Origin: Bondarzewia mesenterica
Lineage: Eukaryota > Basidiomycota > Agaricomycetes > Russulales > Bondarzewiaceae
Length of the DNA stretch: 54,277 nucleotides
Direction of reading: 5' to 3'
Assembly: GCA_004802705.1 (NCBI GenBank)
Contig: SGPL01000039.1
Span: 51,803 to 106,079, forward strand
The first letter of the stretch is position 1. Every line of letters begins with the position of its first letter. Under the pieces are notes generated by a model. That model was not told the origin of the DNA, ran no database searches, and worked only from the letters and a program-made list of their open reading frames with translations. Shown in pieces: positions 33,962-45,538 of the stretch. A program made the translations under genes and the position numbers.

Positions 33962-36288
33962 ATGAGCGACCGTAAAAGGCCTCTGGAAGGCAACGCCGAC
34001 GCGTCTGCAGCGAAGAGAACTCGAAGGTCTGTTTTGTTCGTGCACCTGGTGGCTTCTGTTATGCTCACTTTCTTCCGCTTCACAGTGATACTGCTGTGAG
34101 TACCATTCTCTCCTCAAGGTGAATAGCCCTCCGCCATTCCTCTGACCAGTATCTATAACCTTTTTGATTTCTTCTCAGACGCCCAGTAATGGAGCAACAT
34201 CTGCAGAAGCGGTAAGCACATCGTCCATGCCTTCTCACCGCTTATCCTTCACAATGCACCTACCACAGCTGCCCCAAGCCGCCTTGATCGCGCAGAAGAA
34301 GGCCGAAGTGCAAGCCAAGCTTGCTGCGATGCAGAAGAAGGCTGCAAGTTTAGCTCTTAAGCCCCCCACTTCTGCCGCGTCAAGCGTTAGCGCAACACCT
34401 AGTTCCCGAGCAGGACCAGGCCACTCGCCCTCTCCCTCTGTAACCGACGACCTCGCAAGGAAGGCCGCAGAGGTTCGACGCAAGGTTGCTGAGGCACAAA
34501 GCAAGCTCGCCGTCAAGGACAACCCATACATGGTACGCTGTTCCTCCTGTTTACCGTCTCCACACGTCATCCCATTCTCACATTGTCGCGTGCAGTCGAT
34601 GCCTCAAACCGGGAGGAAGAACAAACCTGCTGAGCCTTCCCAACAAGGCGCCGGGCTCAAAATGACCGCACACCCTCTCCTCCTAGATACCCTTCCCAGC
34701 GCGCCACAGTCCAAGAAAGATCGGTACAAGCCGATGCAGCCCAAGTTCCCCTCCATGAGGGCGAACGTGCGCAACATGCCTACGCCGTCGCCCGCGCCCA
34801 CGCCTACTCCAACGCCCAAGGAGAACCCCTACGCCGCCGCGGCCTCCCCGGCTACTGACACCGGGTTTGAGGGCGCACCGAAGGAGCGTGTAGGGCGGTC
34901 CCTCAAATTCAATCCGAAGGGCAAGTACGTCGCGCTGGCGAACCAACAGCGCCAGGAGGCGCAGCTGGAGGCGTTGAAACAGAGGATCGCGGAAAGTGCT
35001 CGTAAGGCCGGCTTGGATTCCGAGTTTGACACGCTTGAGAAGAATATTCGTGTATGTCATCTTTCAATTTGCGTGCATGCATGTCTGTTTAACATCGTAT
35101 TTATACAGCGTGATCCCCCTCCAGACGTTGAGTGGTGGGATGCCTCCCTTCTACCACACAAGACCTATGATGATCTTACCAACTTGGATCTCTCTCTGCT
35201 CAATATCCGAAATGAGAGCTCGCCAATTAACCTTTACATTCAACACCCTATCCCTATCGTTGCACCCAGTGAGAAGAACGGGGCCAAACCACTTATGTTG
35301 ACCAAAAAGGTGCGACCGCCCTCACTTCTACCGTCGTGCTCTTCAGACTCAACATGATCTGCTTTCATGTCTTCAGGAGCAAAAGAAGATGCGTAAGCAA
35401 AGGCGTCAAGCCGAACTGCAAGACAAGCGGGATCGCATCCGTATGGGTCTTATACCTCCGGACCCACCCAAAGGTCTGTTTCTTTTTATATCTCTATCCT
35501 TACTTCCTGACCTGTTACCTTCATGCTGACACATGTACACAGTACGTCTGGCGAACTTGATGAAGGTACTGACCTCCGACGCGGTGCAAGATCCGACTCG
35601 GGTTGAGGCTCGCGTGCGGCGTGAGGTGGCGATGCGGAAGCACGGGCACGAGAAGATGAACACGGAGCGGAAGCTGACGGACGAGCAGCGGCGGGAGAAG
35701 GTCGAAGCTAAGAAGGTTGAGGAGGAGAAGAAGGGCATATTTGGTGCCGTGTTCAAGTGCGTCCTCTCCAAGCTGCTTTGCTCGTGCAGCATTCACTGTT
35801 TTCTGACTTTGATCTACCCTTACCGCAGGGTCAAGACACTGTCGGACCCGGCGCATCGGTACAAGGTCCGCAAGAATGCGGAGCAGATGAACCTATCGGG
35901 TGTGGTCATCTTCAACCCTTCCTTCTCACTCGTCTACGTCGAGGGCGCGAGCAAGTTCATCCGGAACTACAAGCGGCTGATGTTGCATCGGCTCGCGTGG
36001 ACCGAGGCTGCTCGCGCCCGGGGCGAAGAGGACGTTGTGCTCGCCTCGCCAGAGCCGCAGGCAGACGAGAAGGGCAAGGGCAAGGCGGAAGACGTGAGCG
36101 AAGTGTCGTTGGAGAACAATCGTTGTGATCTGGTGTGGGAGGGCCAGTTGAGGGATCGCGCGTTCACCAACTTCCGGCCGAAAAGCTGCCCAACGGATGC
36201 GGCTGCGCGGGAGGTACTTGGTGCAAAGCTGACAGGCTATTGGGATATGGCGAAGAATTGGAAGCCGGAGGATGAGGAGTTTTTCTGA
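33962..36288 (+). CDS. prp3: U4/U6 snRNP protein Prp3
   Basis: The 599-residue protein is Prp3, which binds the U4/U6 duplex and is needed to assemble the U4/U6.U5 tri-snRNP for splicing. It has Ala/Lys-rich helices (QKKAEVQAKLAAMQKKAA), a Pro-rich linker, then the PRP3 domain with RSLKFNPKGKYVALANQQRQEAQLEALKQRI, EWWDASLL and IYIQHPIP-like LYIQHPIPI, and MLTKKEQKKMRKQRR followed by GLIPPDPPKVRLANLMKVL. The C-terminal DUF1115 domain contains SGVVIFNPSFSLVYVEGASKFIRNYKRLMLHR. Exons are 33962-34026, 34086-34095 (10 bases), 34179-34211, 34269-34532, 34596-35051, 35109-35309, 35377-35473, 35543-35756 and 35829-36288. The intron after 34211 has no stop in frame, so retention would add 19 residues. 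Confidence 0.94.
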
Positions 36289-36574
36289 AGCAGGGTGGGG
36301 TGAGATGTTGTCTGTACCAGCTGGTTAGATTGATCCGCGACGATGGTCTAGTTGGGCTCCACTGTATGTTAAGGATCGCTGGTCATATTTTTTTCAGTCG
36401 TGTTCCACCATACTTTGGGAAAGATCGTCTTCAAACCTCCTCCGAACTCCTACCTGAACTTGGCAAGTTTCTCCCACGCTACTTTGCAGTACTCCGACTC
36501 TTGAGCTCGTTCCCGCTCGCGAGTTAGTAGTTGCTACCTCTGGCTACTGCCTGCTTCCAGCTGCTTCCTTCGTC

Positions 36575-37290
36575 ATGGTCCTTAGACCCCTTAGACTTCG
36601 TCTATGGCCACAACAAACGACTAAACAAGCGCAGGACATTGTACGACAAGTTTTACGCTCCAGCCCTACGCCATTGTCCACGAAGGACATCTTCAAGCAA
36701 GCTCTGCAGCTGAAATTGGAGAACCCGGTCATACAGACGGACCCGTACATTCTAAGGGCGCGGAAGCTATCAGAGGCACAAGGGACGCCGCAGCCGCCTC
36801 AACCCCAACACCCTATACGTTCTCTCAGGTGCGCCCGCATTCTTCTTTGTGCCGTATTGCATTTGTCGATGTGGGTTGCTCACACGTGGTGTCGGGCAGC
36901 TATCTGAAGCGCACAGTGCTGCCTGACCTCGTGAAGCTGAGGGATATTGAGAAGGTTCACAGCGAGCGCTTGATGACGGATGAGGAGATTGATCACCGAC
37001 TGGCGTCGATGACCAAGGCACAGCGTGCTGCGGCGCGTTCGATGTCGACGACGGTGCACTCATGGTTGTGGCAGGAGAAGGCGGTCAAGGGTCCACTACC
37101 GAAAGTGGAGGAGAAGGAGGAAAAGGTGTTTGGTGCGGAGGTGGGCGTGGGTGAGGATTGGTCGCACCTGAATCGGCGGAGGCAGCGGGCGAGGGAGGGC
37201 AAGGTGACTCGGGATGTCAAGTGGGTGCGCAAGCTGGAGCGTGCCAAGCTAGATGGGTCGCAGGAAGATGCTCCCGCAGCCTCCGCATAG
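36575..37290 (+). CDS. Unidentified basic protein, possibly mitochondrial
   Basis: I do not recognise this 214-residue protein. Two exons keep frame: 36575-36828 and 36900-37290, with a 71-base GT-AG intron. The N-terminus (MVLRPLRLRLWPQQTT) is Arg/Leu-rich and without acids, as in mitochondrial presequences. Next come PYILRARKL and YLKRTVLPDLVKLRDIEKVH, then a helical charged region with HRLASMTKAQRAAARS and WSHLNRRRQRAREGKV near the C-terminus. No signature of an enzyme is visible. Codon use and composition resemble those of the neighbouring genes, so it is probably real. A mitochondrial ribosome or assembly factor is a guess based only on charge and targeting. Confidence 0.65.
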
Positions 37291-37455
37291 TTTTCTGTTA
37301 TTTTTTATATTCATATTTTGTTCTCTCAAACCTCCGAAAACACTTGGTACATACACCGGTCACAGTCCGTGACGAGCGAGGGGGTCACAATAGCTCACGA
37401 GTCACGGGTCCTACGAGGTCCTACGTCTCATCCTTCCCTGTCCCAGTCTCCCACA

Positions 37456-40355
37456 ATGAAACCCCGTCCTCCTCGCCCAACCTCGACAACGAACCCTACA
37501 AACAATGTCTCTCCCTCGCAGCAAAGAATAAGGCAGCAGCGCCCCCTGTCTCAATCTCACAATCAGAGTCCGAAGCCTGCCAGTGCGGTAGTCGCTTCCA
37601 AGCCCTCACCGGGCTTGGGCATGTCGGCCACCTCGAGGTACAACCAGAACCTCAAGGTCCTCCGGCGTCATGACCCTTCTATCGTATCCATCTTTGATCA
37701 ATTCAGTCATGTATGTTTGTATCATCACAACGGCACTAAATGGGAGAAAAAGGGCTTTGAGGGTAGTATGTTCCTTTTTGAACGGTGCGTTTTTTTGTCT
37801 TGTGCGCTCTGTGTCATTTGCATCTTTCATCTCCCATCCGGGTCTCCTTCTCAAAAGCACCCTGCTTGGATCCATAATCACCCTATCACTGTCGTTTTAC
37901 CATCCTATCCGCATCCCCGTCATCGATCTTACGTTTGCATACACGTCTATCCTCATGTTCATTTTTTATTTTCAGAAATGCCTACCCACCCCACGGCCTC
38001 TACATTCTCAACCGCATGGGCATGGAAGATTACGTGCTCCTTATGTATCCTGAAGATGACGTCGAATCTCACGGCGAATACCTCATGTACCGTTCCTATC
38101 CAGACTTCACCACTAAACGCCTCGCTATGGGCCGCCCATTCCCCAACTCAATTCCCTCCGCCAACAGCTCTCCTGAGTTTCACCCCCCCGCCAAGACGAA
38201 TCCCGCGCCACAGAACGTTCCACCACTCACCGGCACTCCTTCAGACTACGCCGACGCGCGGGGCCGCGAACCTACCGCAACCGACGTCCTAACCAATTGG
38301 CAAGTTCTTCTTGCTAAAAGCCCGGACAAGGGTAAATCAGAAACAGTCGGTCTTTGGATGTTTGCTACCGACAGGCGCGAACCCATGAAGGACGTCATGA
38401 AGCGGTAAATATTCCACCTTCCTTGAATGGTCTGATGTGAAACGAATATAGTCAGGCTAAATGACACGTCAGATTACATTCCTACATTCACAAAGTCGTG
38501 TCATATCCTGAAGAATTCAGATACGGTCCTAATCGACTGCCACCCCCGCCCAGTACTAAAACGAGCGGCGGTACATCCTCTGCTTCGGAAGCCGAATCTG
38601 ACGCGTGCCAAATCGCGACCGTCTCAGCCTCCGGTAATCTCGCACAGCCTGCAGCGACTCAGACAAGCCAATCGAAGGGCCCTGCCTTTAATGGCGGGAT
38701 GTCTGACCTCGACAAGCTATTCTCCAAATTAGTTCCCGCATCGAACACGTCAACCATATCTACACCCACAACTGCGCCATCCAGTAAGGTGACACTCTCC
38801 GATCTCTTTGCCTCCGCCTCCACGCCCTCCTCGACCACTGCCAAACCCTCCTCTCCTTCCCCCACTGCTGCATCTGCTACGAAGGGCCTTGCCCTACTTG
38901 ACTCTATATTTGCCTCCGCAACCCCCTCTCCACCGGCCCTTCCTCCCTACTCTCACCCGAATCCGCAACTCATTCACAACTCCTCGGCATCTCCCTTCCC
39001 TGCGCCTCCCTCTGCGCCTCCCTCTACCAAATTGTCCTTCGCCGAAGCGCAGTTCGAGGCTGATTACCCCTCGGACACCTCTCCGGGACACACATATGCC
39101 CTCTCGTCACAGTACGAGATTCATTCGCCCAAGCCGACCAGTAGCGCGTTACCGCAAATCCTTACTCAAGATGTGATTTCCTCCCTCCTCGGAATTCCCA
39201 TACAGCCATCCCCCACCTCACGCACCTCTTCCGCGACCTCGTCCCGGCACTCCGGGTCGCAGCAACGGTATGAAGGCGACATCGAGAGCATCAGCGACGA
39301 CGTACACTCAATCGCGTCCGCCTCCGTAGGGGAGTACTCTGAGTCGAGCACTGTCTTCAACAGCGAAGCTGACATGGGGGGGCGTGCCCGCGCCCACACT
39401 TCTCCACGACTCACAGGAGGCGCACGTTCTGGGCGATGTCACCCCGCGTCCACCTCTCCGCGGGTTTGGCACCGGCGACGCGACACCGCTCGCGCCGCGC
39501 GCGGCGTCCCCGCGCTCGGGAACGTTCTCCCCACCGGCGTCCATCGCGCCCTCGAGCTCCACGTCCACCGTTCTCGGCCCCTCACAATCGCAATCGCAGC
39601 AAACTCAGGTTCGCACCGCCTCCCCCGTCACGAGTTCCCAGCCACAGCCTAATGGTAAGCCCACGGGGCACCCGTTGATCCCGTTCCAGTCTGACTCGGA
39701 CTTGTGGCCGTACCCTCGCGCGCCTCTGGATGACCGAGACAGGCATGAGTACGGTTACGGCTCGGACGACGCGGATGTCGTCGAGCTCGATTTTGCAGAT
39801 ACTAGCGCGTTGAGCGATATGGATGCGTTCAATCGAAGGCAGCGCGAGCGCGAGGCGATGAGCGGGAAGGAGCGGGGGAAGGGGAAGGGGAAGGAGAGGA
39901 AAGGGAGGAAGGAGCGTGAGAGAGAGAATGAGCGTGAGAGGGAGGAGATTGAGAAGAGCTGGGATGTGCCGGAGAGGATGGCGCCTGCGCCCCCTGCGCC
40001 CGTTCCTGCGCCCGTTGTTGCACCTACACCTGCACCTGTCCGAGTGCCTGTCAATGGGGTGAAGGAGAATGGGAAGAGCAAGGGGAAGACTGTTGTGAAC
40101 GGTGCTAGCGCCAGCGCCATCGATCACGGTGCCGCCAAGGCTGCTGTTCTGGCTGCTGTCAATGGCAAGGCTCTTGCGGGCCTGGGGAGGAACGATTTTG
40201 TTCGGGAGATCTTGACCTTGATCCACGTGCGTATATACTTAACTTCTATCTGTTGACGGGACGGTAGTTGATTCTGATTGTGCGCTTTTGTCATTTAGAC
40301 GGACAAGGGATTCGTTGACTCGCTTTGGGGAGACTATTTGCAGCGGACGTCCTGA
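37456..40355 (+). CDS. dcp1: mRNA decapping activator Dcp1, with a one-base frame break
   Basis: Dcp1 activates the decapping enzyme Dcp2 in 5'-3' mRNA decay. The EVH1 domain spans roughly residues 60-330: YNQNLKVLRRHDPSIVSIFDQ, VCLYHHNGTKWEKKGFEGSMFLFER, YILNRMGMEDYVLLMYPED, and IGLWMF-like VGLWMFATDRREPM, all characteristic. A long Ser/Pro/Ala tail and a Lys/Arg/Glu block follow. The C-terminus (DFVREILTLIH, FVDSLWGDYLQ) resembles the trimerisation helix of animal Dcp1. Exons are 37456-37784, 37976-38404, 38473-40226 and 40299-40355; the first intron is 191 bases, long for this genome. At 39376-39382 a run of seven G breaks the frame. Six G would join the two frames and also give the right phase for the last exon (855 residues), so this is a sequencing error or a recent mutation. 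Confidence 0.9.
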
Positions 40356-40806
40356 GTGCCGCGTGTGCAGCAGGTGCGTGTCCTCGTCGTTTGCCTTTTT
40401 TCACGTTGCTCATGATGATGCGGTGAATCAGCCTCGCAGATGATCTGAGCTTTTTGTGACTTCATATCTACATTCGACAGTTCTGCGTTTTCGGATGTAT
40501 TCCTAGCCTATGTAAGCGAGTCCTGTATCGTTGTTTGCCAGGCTTGGTGTGTCAATCAGATCATTCTGCGTTTGGTGATATCATCATGTGTGTTCTTGTG
40601 AGATGATTTGGCAACAAGCAGCGTCTCGACGAAGGTAGAGTCCGTGCATACAGCATTTGAGCACCTTGGGGGTTTTTTTTTGCAGTGGTGCAGTCTTCGA
40701 CGACGCGTTCGCGGATACCAACCTCCAGCCATGTCATCATGTGATCGTGTCGTCATAGTCAGATCGCACGGACGGCACACGCTCCCACAGAACTTGACCA
40801 GCAACC
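40356..40806. other. Intergenic, dcp1 to GST
   Basis: This is 451 bases containing the dcp1 3' end and the GST promoter. An eight- to nine-T run at about 40674 is the only notable feature. Confidence 0.45.
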
Positions 40807-41989
40807 ATGTCCACTCGAGGTGATTCTGGTAAGCGGTACCACCGAGAGGCTACGGGCCTTGCTTTGGACACCGTAAAAAAGCACAGCGCTGAGGAGGACA
40901 TTACGCTTTTCGGAAGCTGTTTCTGTCCGTTCGTGCAGCGGGTCTGGGTTGCGCTTGAATACCTCGGTATTCCATACCAGGTGCGTCCTCGCCATCCTTG
41001 TTCAAGGCGATGTCGAATGATGACACTGTGCGGATGAACGCAGTACTGTTGAGTCACGACGTTTGAAATCCTGATATTGGAGTCCTCACTATCGTCCTTC
41101 TTGGTCTTGATCAGATGAAGTCGACCCGTACCAGAAGCCCAAGGAGCTGCTCGAAGTCTCCCCAAAGGGCCTGGTGCCAGGCCTCAAACTGCACAAGTAC
41201 GACCCTCCGAGGTCACTGAACGAAAGCACAGTAATTATGGAATACCTTGAAGAGTACGTATTCGCTCAGACACATGCATTTATACCCCGCCATCCATCAT
41301 AAATTCATCTGGTACCCGCATTGAAACTTGTATACTAGTCTGGCGGCAAGCGCGACGGACCGCAGCTTGCTGCCACCCCTCTCGGATCCATACGCGCGCG
41401 CGCTGGTCCGGCTGCAGTCCGACCTTGTCAACCGCGCACTCATCCCGGCGTTTTACCGCTTCCTCCAGGCGCAGGACCCCACCGAGCAAATTGCAGGCGG
41501 GCAGGAGTTGCGCATTGCACTCGAGGGGCTCACGGCGCTGCTCGAGCGCGCCGAGCGGGAGGTCGAGGATGGCAGAGCGGCGGGCTTGTGGAACAAGGGA
41601 GGCGAGATTGGGTGGACCGACATTATGGCAGGGCCTTGTACGTCCCTTTCGTGCTTGTCGGCATGCGTGTGCATCGCATTGACTTCAGAGTGTTCTTGGT
41701 GGCCAGGGCTGTTCCGCGCGACGAATGTGCTCAAACATTACCGTGCCTTTGAGCTCCCTCAGGGAGAGAAGTTTACTGCATGGCTTGACCGTCTGTTCAA
41801 GCATCCGGCATTCGAAAAGACATGCAGCACCGAAGACCTGTATCTGGACAGCTATGAAAGGTGAGCATGCATGGGTTTTGAATATCGGTGCAGCTTGAGG
41901 CTTACTTGGCACCGGTTAGGTACGCGTATAATCGTCCGAACACGAGTCAGGTTGCGAATGCGATCAACTCAGGACGTGGTCTTCCCTGA
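40807..41989 (+). CDS. Omega-class glutathione S-transferase
   Basis: The 279-residue protein is an omega-class glutathione transferase; these use a cysteine for glutathionyl removal, dehydroascorbate reduction or thiol transfer. The thioredoxin-fold N-terminal domain has FGSCFCPFVQRVWVALE, with the catalytic Cys in the CPF motif, then KPKELLEVSPKGLVPGL and the glutathione-binding NESTVIMEYLED. The C-terminal helical domain follows (SDLVNRALIPAFYRFLQ ... WTDIMAGPWLFRA). Exons: 40807-40980, a probable 4-base exon 41044-41047, 41115-41253, 41339-41637, 41707-41860 and 41920-41989. Without the micro-exon the phase between 40980 and 41115 is wrong; with it the joint reads IPYQYYEVDPYQKP, as expected for the family. 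An alternative donor at about 40968 also restores frame but deletes conserved residues. Confidence 0.88.
41044..41047 (+). other. Probable 4-base micro-exon (TACT) of the GST gene
   Basis: It is flanked by GCAG on the left and GTTGAG on the right. The two introns it defines are 63 and 67 bases, the normal size for this window. The donor GTTGAG is weak. Confidence 0.55.
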
Positions 41990-42267
41990 TGTATGCCAGC
42001 ATCAATATCGGGATGTCATGTAGTTGTACAAATATTATGAGGAGAATGAAGCTAGGGATTTGTAGCATGCTCTTGTATGTTTGCGTTTTGTCAATGATAT
42101 CTTCCTTTGCAACATGTCAGCATTCAATCAAGCTGGTACTTCACCACGTCAACAATGGGTCCGCCAGTCTCGTCGAAAAGCAAGTTCGTATGAAGAACAT
42201 ACACCGCCAGGCACATAGCGTACTGCACAAGAATCGACTCTTCCATTTTGCAGTCCAGACATTCCTA

Positions 42268-44529
42268 TCAATGCCATGAAGACCTATCCCGAACACGTCC
42301 AATTCCCACATGCTGGGAACGTCTTCATTTGCACGCGAGGATTCAACGACCTGATCTTCCACAAGACGCGGTGTAAATAAAACTCACCTGAGGATAGATC
42401 GGCAAGATCGTATTCCAATATTCGCACACCGCGTCAGTCGCAAAATGATTTCCTGCGATCGCGCCCACGTCCGAGACACCCAAGATCGCGAGGGTGCTAG
42501 CGTTGTTAGAGTCGTACCTGTCCCAACCTGATATCCGCGGGCCCTTCGAAGGATCTGCACGCCGTCCACGAGCGGATCGGACGAACGTTGAGTTCCAGTA
42601 CAGCGGTTTAGTGGATCAAAGAAAGAGCTTTACGCTCACCCTTCACAAAATTTGTCCAGGCCTCGACCATGTAGTCTGATACCTTCTGTTCGAAGGGCGT
42701 GACAGGGATAAAAGGCGAGCTGAGCACGATCAGGCTCGTCGTACTGCCAGTGTTTAAAGAATCATAATTGTCAGTCTTGAGAATCTGACACAAAGTTCAA
42801 AATCAGCACCCCATCACAAACCATATGTCCTCCCCTACATGGATTAAGCGACAAAAGTCAACATAAAAGCTGCCGGCGAACACGCACCGTGAAAAGTCCC
42901 AATAGCAGCGCCTTGCGAGTTTAGATTTTCGGCCACGAGATCAAAACGATACCTCCAAACTGGGAGGCCGAGAGCCTCGGTGCGCCATTTGCCCAGGTTG
43001 TGCGCGAGGCAAAGCATGTGCGCGTCACGCCACATCGCAGACGTCGCGTTGTACACGGAGGGATATAGTGACGAGAGAGACGGGTATAACTCGAGCAGTT
43101 TGGACGTGTTTGCGAACGGGAAGTTCAAGTTGTTGCTCTTTCTGTAGGAGTGTTGAACAAACATTGTAAACTGAGCGGGAAGGGCCTACATGTATGCCGT
43201 TTCATCAGTGAATGCCGTCGGTTCGCTGTCGACAATGAGCGTCCCCTCATCCTGCGAGAAATCATTAAACTTAGATCTTGCCTATCATTCTATTTGGTGA
43301 AACTTACCTTATTTGTCCCGATCAGCAAGGGCACGTTCGCCGTCCTGTTCTCCCTCGTCTGCTTCACATAATCCTTAAAAATTGTAATGTTGTCGATGAC
43401 AGGCTGGAACTGGTTTCCCGTTGCCAGTAACACAGACTGAAGGGCGAATCCTTCCTTCTCCCTCAGGCAGTCCAGCTGGCCCCTGCCCGTCGGACACGAC
43501 TGATTCTTTGAGATAGCTTCAAGTTGATTACCAACCTCCCACTGTGGTTGAGAGGCTAGCACATATTAGGATCCAGAGAGGATTAAAAAGTACCGATCAT
43601 TACGCACTATCAGAGCTTTGCATTATGGCTCCTCGGATGATAGGATCCTCGGGCCATGCAGAAAGATACATATTCGTCATCTCTGAGCCACAAAGTCAAA
43701 TCGCAATTGGACATTGTCAACGAAGGCGTAAGCTCACCAGCACCAACAGACTCGCCTGACATGATTTCATTAACATCCGTACAGAAACCCAGGGAGCGGT
43801 GGCGGGTGGAACTCACCGCCTAAAGTGATTTTTGTAGGATCGCCACCAAACGCCTCTGCGTTCGCCTGAATCCACTCAAGGGCGGCACGGGTATCCAGCA
43901 GCCCAAAATTTTGAGTCTCATTTGCCCGTGCGATCTCTGCAGCATGCGGCCAGGCCCACAACGAGAGGCGATAATTGTAGCTGGCGAAGACGATGCCCTG
44001 TGCAGCCAGGAAGGAGCCGTCGATTTTGGGATCGGAAGAAGCGCCACTGTCGAAACCTCCTCCGCTGCCAAAAAACACGAATGTAAGAAACTCGAACCAG
44101 TCGAAACATGATCAAAGACTGCACATACTAAGAATAAAGGTAAATCGGCAGACTCTTCGCACCCACAGGCGAAATGACGTTGATCCGCAAGCAATCCTCG
44201 CTCTGCACCGTCGTCCCGTTTCCGCCATTCGTTCTACCTTGCAAACAGGCCGGTCCGAACGCGGTCGCGTTGTAGACCGCGTTATTGTAGTGATAAGGCT
44301 GCGGTGGACGCCATCGGTTGCTTCCCGAAGTGTCTTGCGCGAATCGGACGCCGAACCATTTTTGCAGCAGGACAGATGTTGTGTTCGTATCTAGAAATCC
44401 GCGAATTCTTCCAGACGTTGTCTCAACAACAAGACTCTCGCTGCTATTGCTCGTAAGAGGGGGCAAAGCCGAAAATTCAGCCCGCACGAGTGAATCGAAA
44501 ACCAGCGCTACAAGCGTACTAACGAGCAT
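42268..44529 (-). CDS. Secreted type-B carboxylesterase/lipase
   Basis: This is an alpha/beta-hydrolase of the carboxylesterase type-B family (Candida rugosa lipase, cholinesterase relatives) and is probably secreted: the start MLVSTLVALVFDSLVRAEFS looks like a signal peptide, and several N-x-S/T sites follow. Early motifs are GRIRGFLDTNTT, WFGVRFAQ and SEDCLRINV, all family hallmarks. The oxyanion loop is YGGGF (spliced). The nucleophile motif reads GGESVGAEMT across introns near 43750, with Val where Ala is usual (GESAGA). The acid is in TNKDEGT near 43240-43310 and the catalytic His in GTFHGEDIWFV near 42890. The first exon is 44529-44129; an 85-base intron near 42650-42560 joins FVK to DPSKGP. 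The product is about 560 residues. Substrate is unknown. It converges on the GST gene, 278 bases away. Confidence 0.87.
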
Positions 44530-45538
44530 GTTGTGAATGCGAGAGATGTCCCTGCTCGATTACTCCAAGCTCTATGTATGAGTCCTCAGTCCTTCGAGAA
44601 GAACCAGAATAGCAATGTGACCTGGCAATCCGGGGAATTGTCGCCATTATACGATTCCGACCGTTCTCGCCGCGCCGCATGAGGGACACAGGTCATGCAA
44701 GCTGGAAATTTAAAGTCATACACGCATGTGCAAATATAACACATCCTGTAGCGCATCCGAGCAGGCCACCAGTTTAGCGCTTAGCCCTTGAGCACTCTGC
44801 CGATAGGCTATTTCATGACTCTTGACCAGTGAACTAAAAACTCCTAGCAGCATGTGTCGCGAAGCATCATGTTGGTTTTGTCAGGCTTGACGACGTTCGC
44901 AAGCCACTGGACAGTCTGACCACAAAGAAGAGACCTGGCAAATGAAGTATCGGATTCAAACAAGATTGAACATGTATATCAGAGCTGAGACATGGCGTGC
45001 TTTGAGGTTAGAGCATTCGGAAGTGAACGTTTAAATATACAATGAAAGGACTTCCGAGGAGCTCGGAAGCTTTCGCCCAACTCTGTTATGTAATCAGACG
45101 AGCACGTTTCCAGTGGGTTGGTTTTCTTTTCTTTCTGCAACGTACTTACTTCCACCTGGTTCCGCGATGCAACTGTACACCTTTTCACTAACCATCAGGT
45201 TTGTTGTCGTGTTAATATGGTCGCTTGACATAGTCCCTCGCCTTCGCTGGGGCTTGGGTTGGGCGTCTCTGACTTCGATTTTCTTTTTGCACGCGACGTT
45301 GCTCAAGAGGTTCCTTTCACAACGACAAATGCAGACACTACCGGTGACCGCTGAGCAGGCACAAAAATGTAAGCAAGGTAATGACATGGAAAGTAGATTT
45401 GTGCCAAGTAAAAGTAGGTAAATCAAGGTCTCATACAGTATATGCATAGTACGTAGGTGATGATCAGTGATTATAGGTGATTTCTGCAATGTGCATCCAA
45501 AGGCATTCCGACCGGCGGCGAGGATCACATTGAAAACG
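44530..45538. other. Intergenic, 1 kb, esterase promoter side
   Basis: I see no supported gene. A plus-strand hydrophobic frame at 45113-45421 has no ATG at its start and no recognisable family. Confidence 0.45.

Noticed and set aside
39582..40226. 214-codon minus-strand frame
   Set aside because: Antisense shadow of the charged dcp1 tail; low-complexity Leu/Pro composition.
45113..45421. Hydrophobic small membrane protein
   Set aside because: No ATG at the start of the hydrophobic frame and no promoter or family support.
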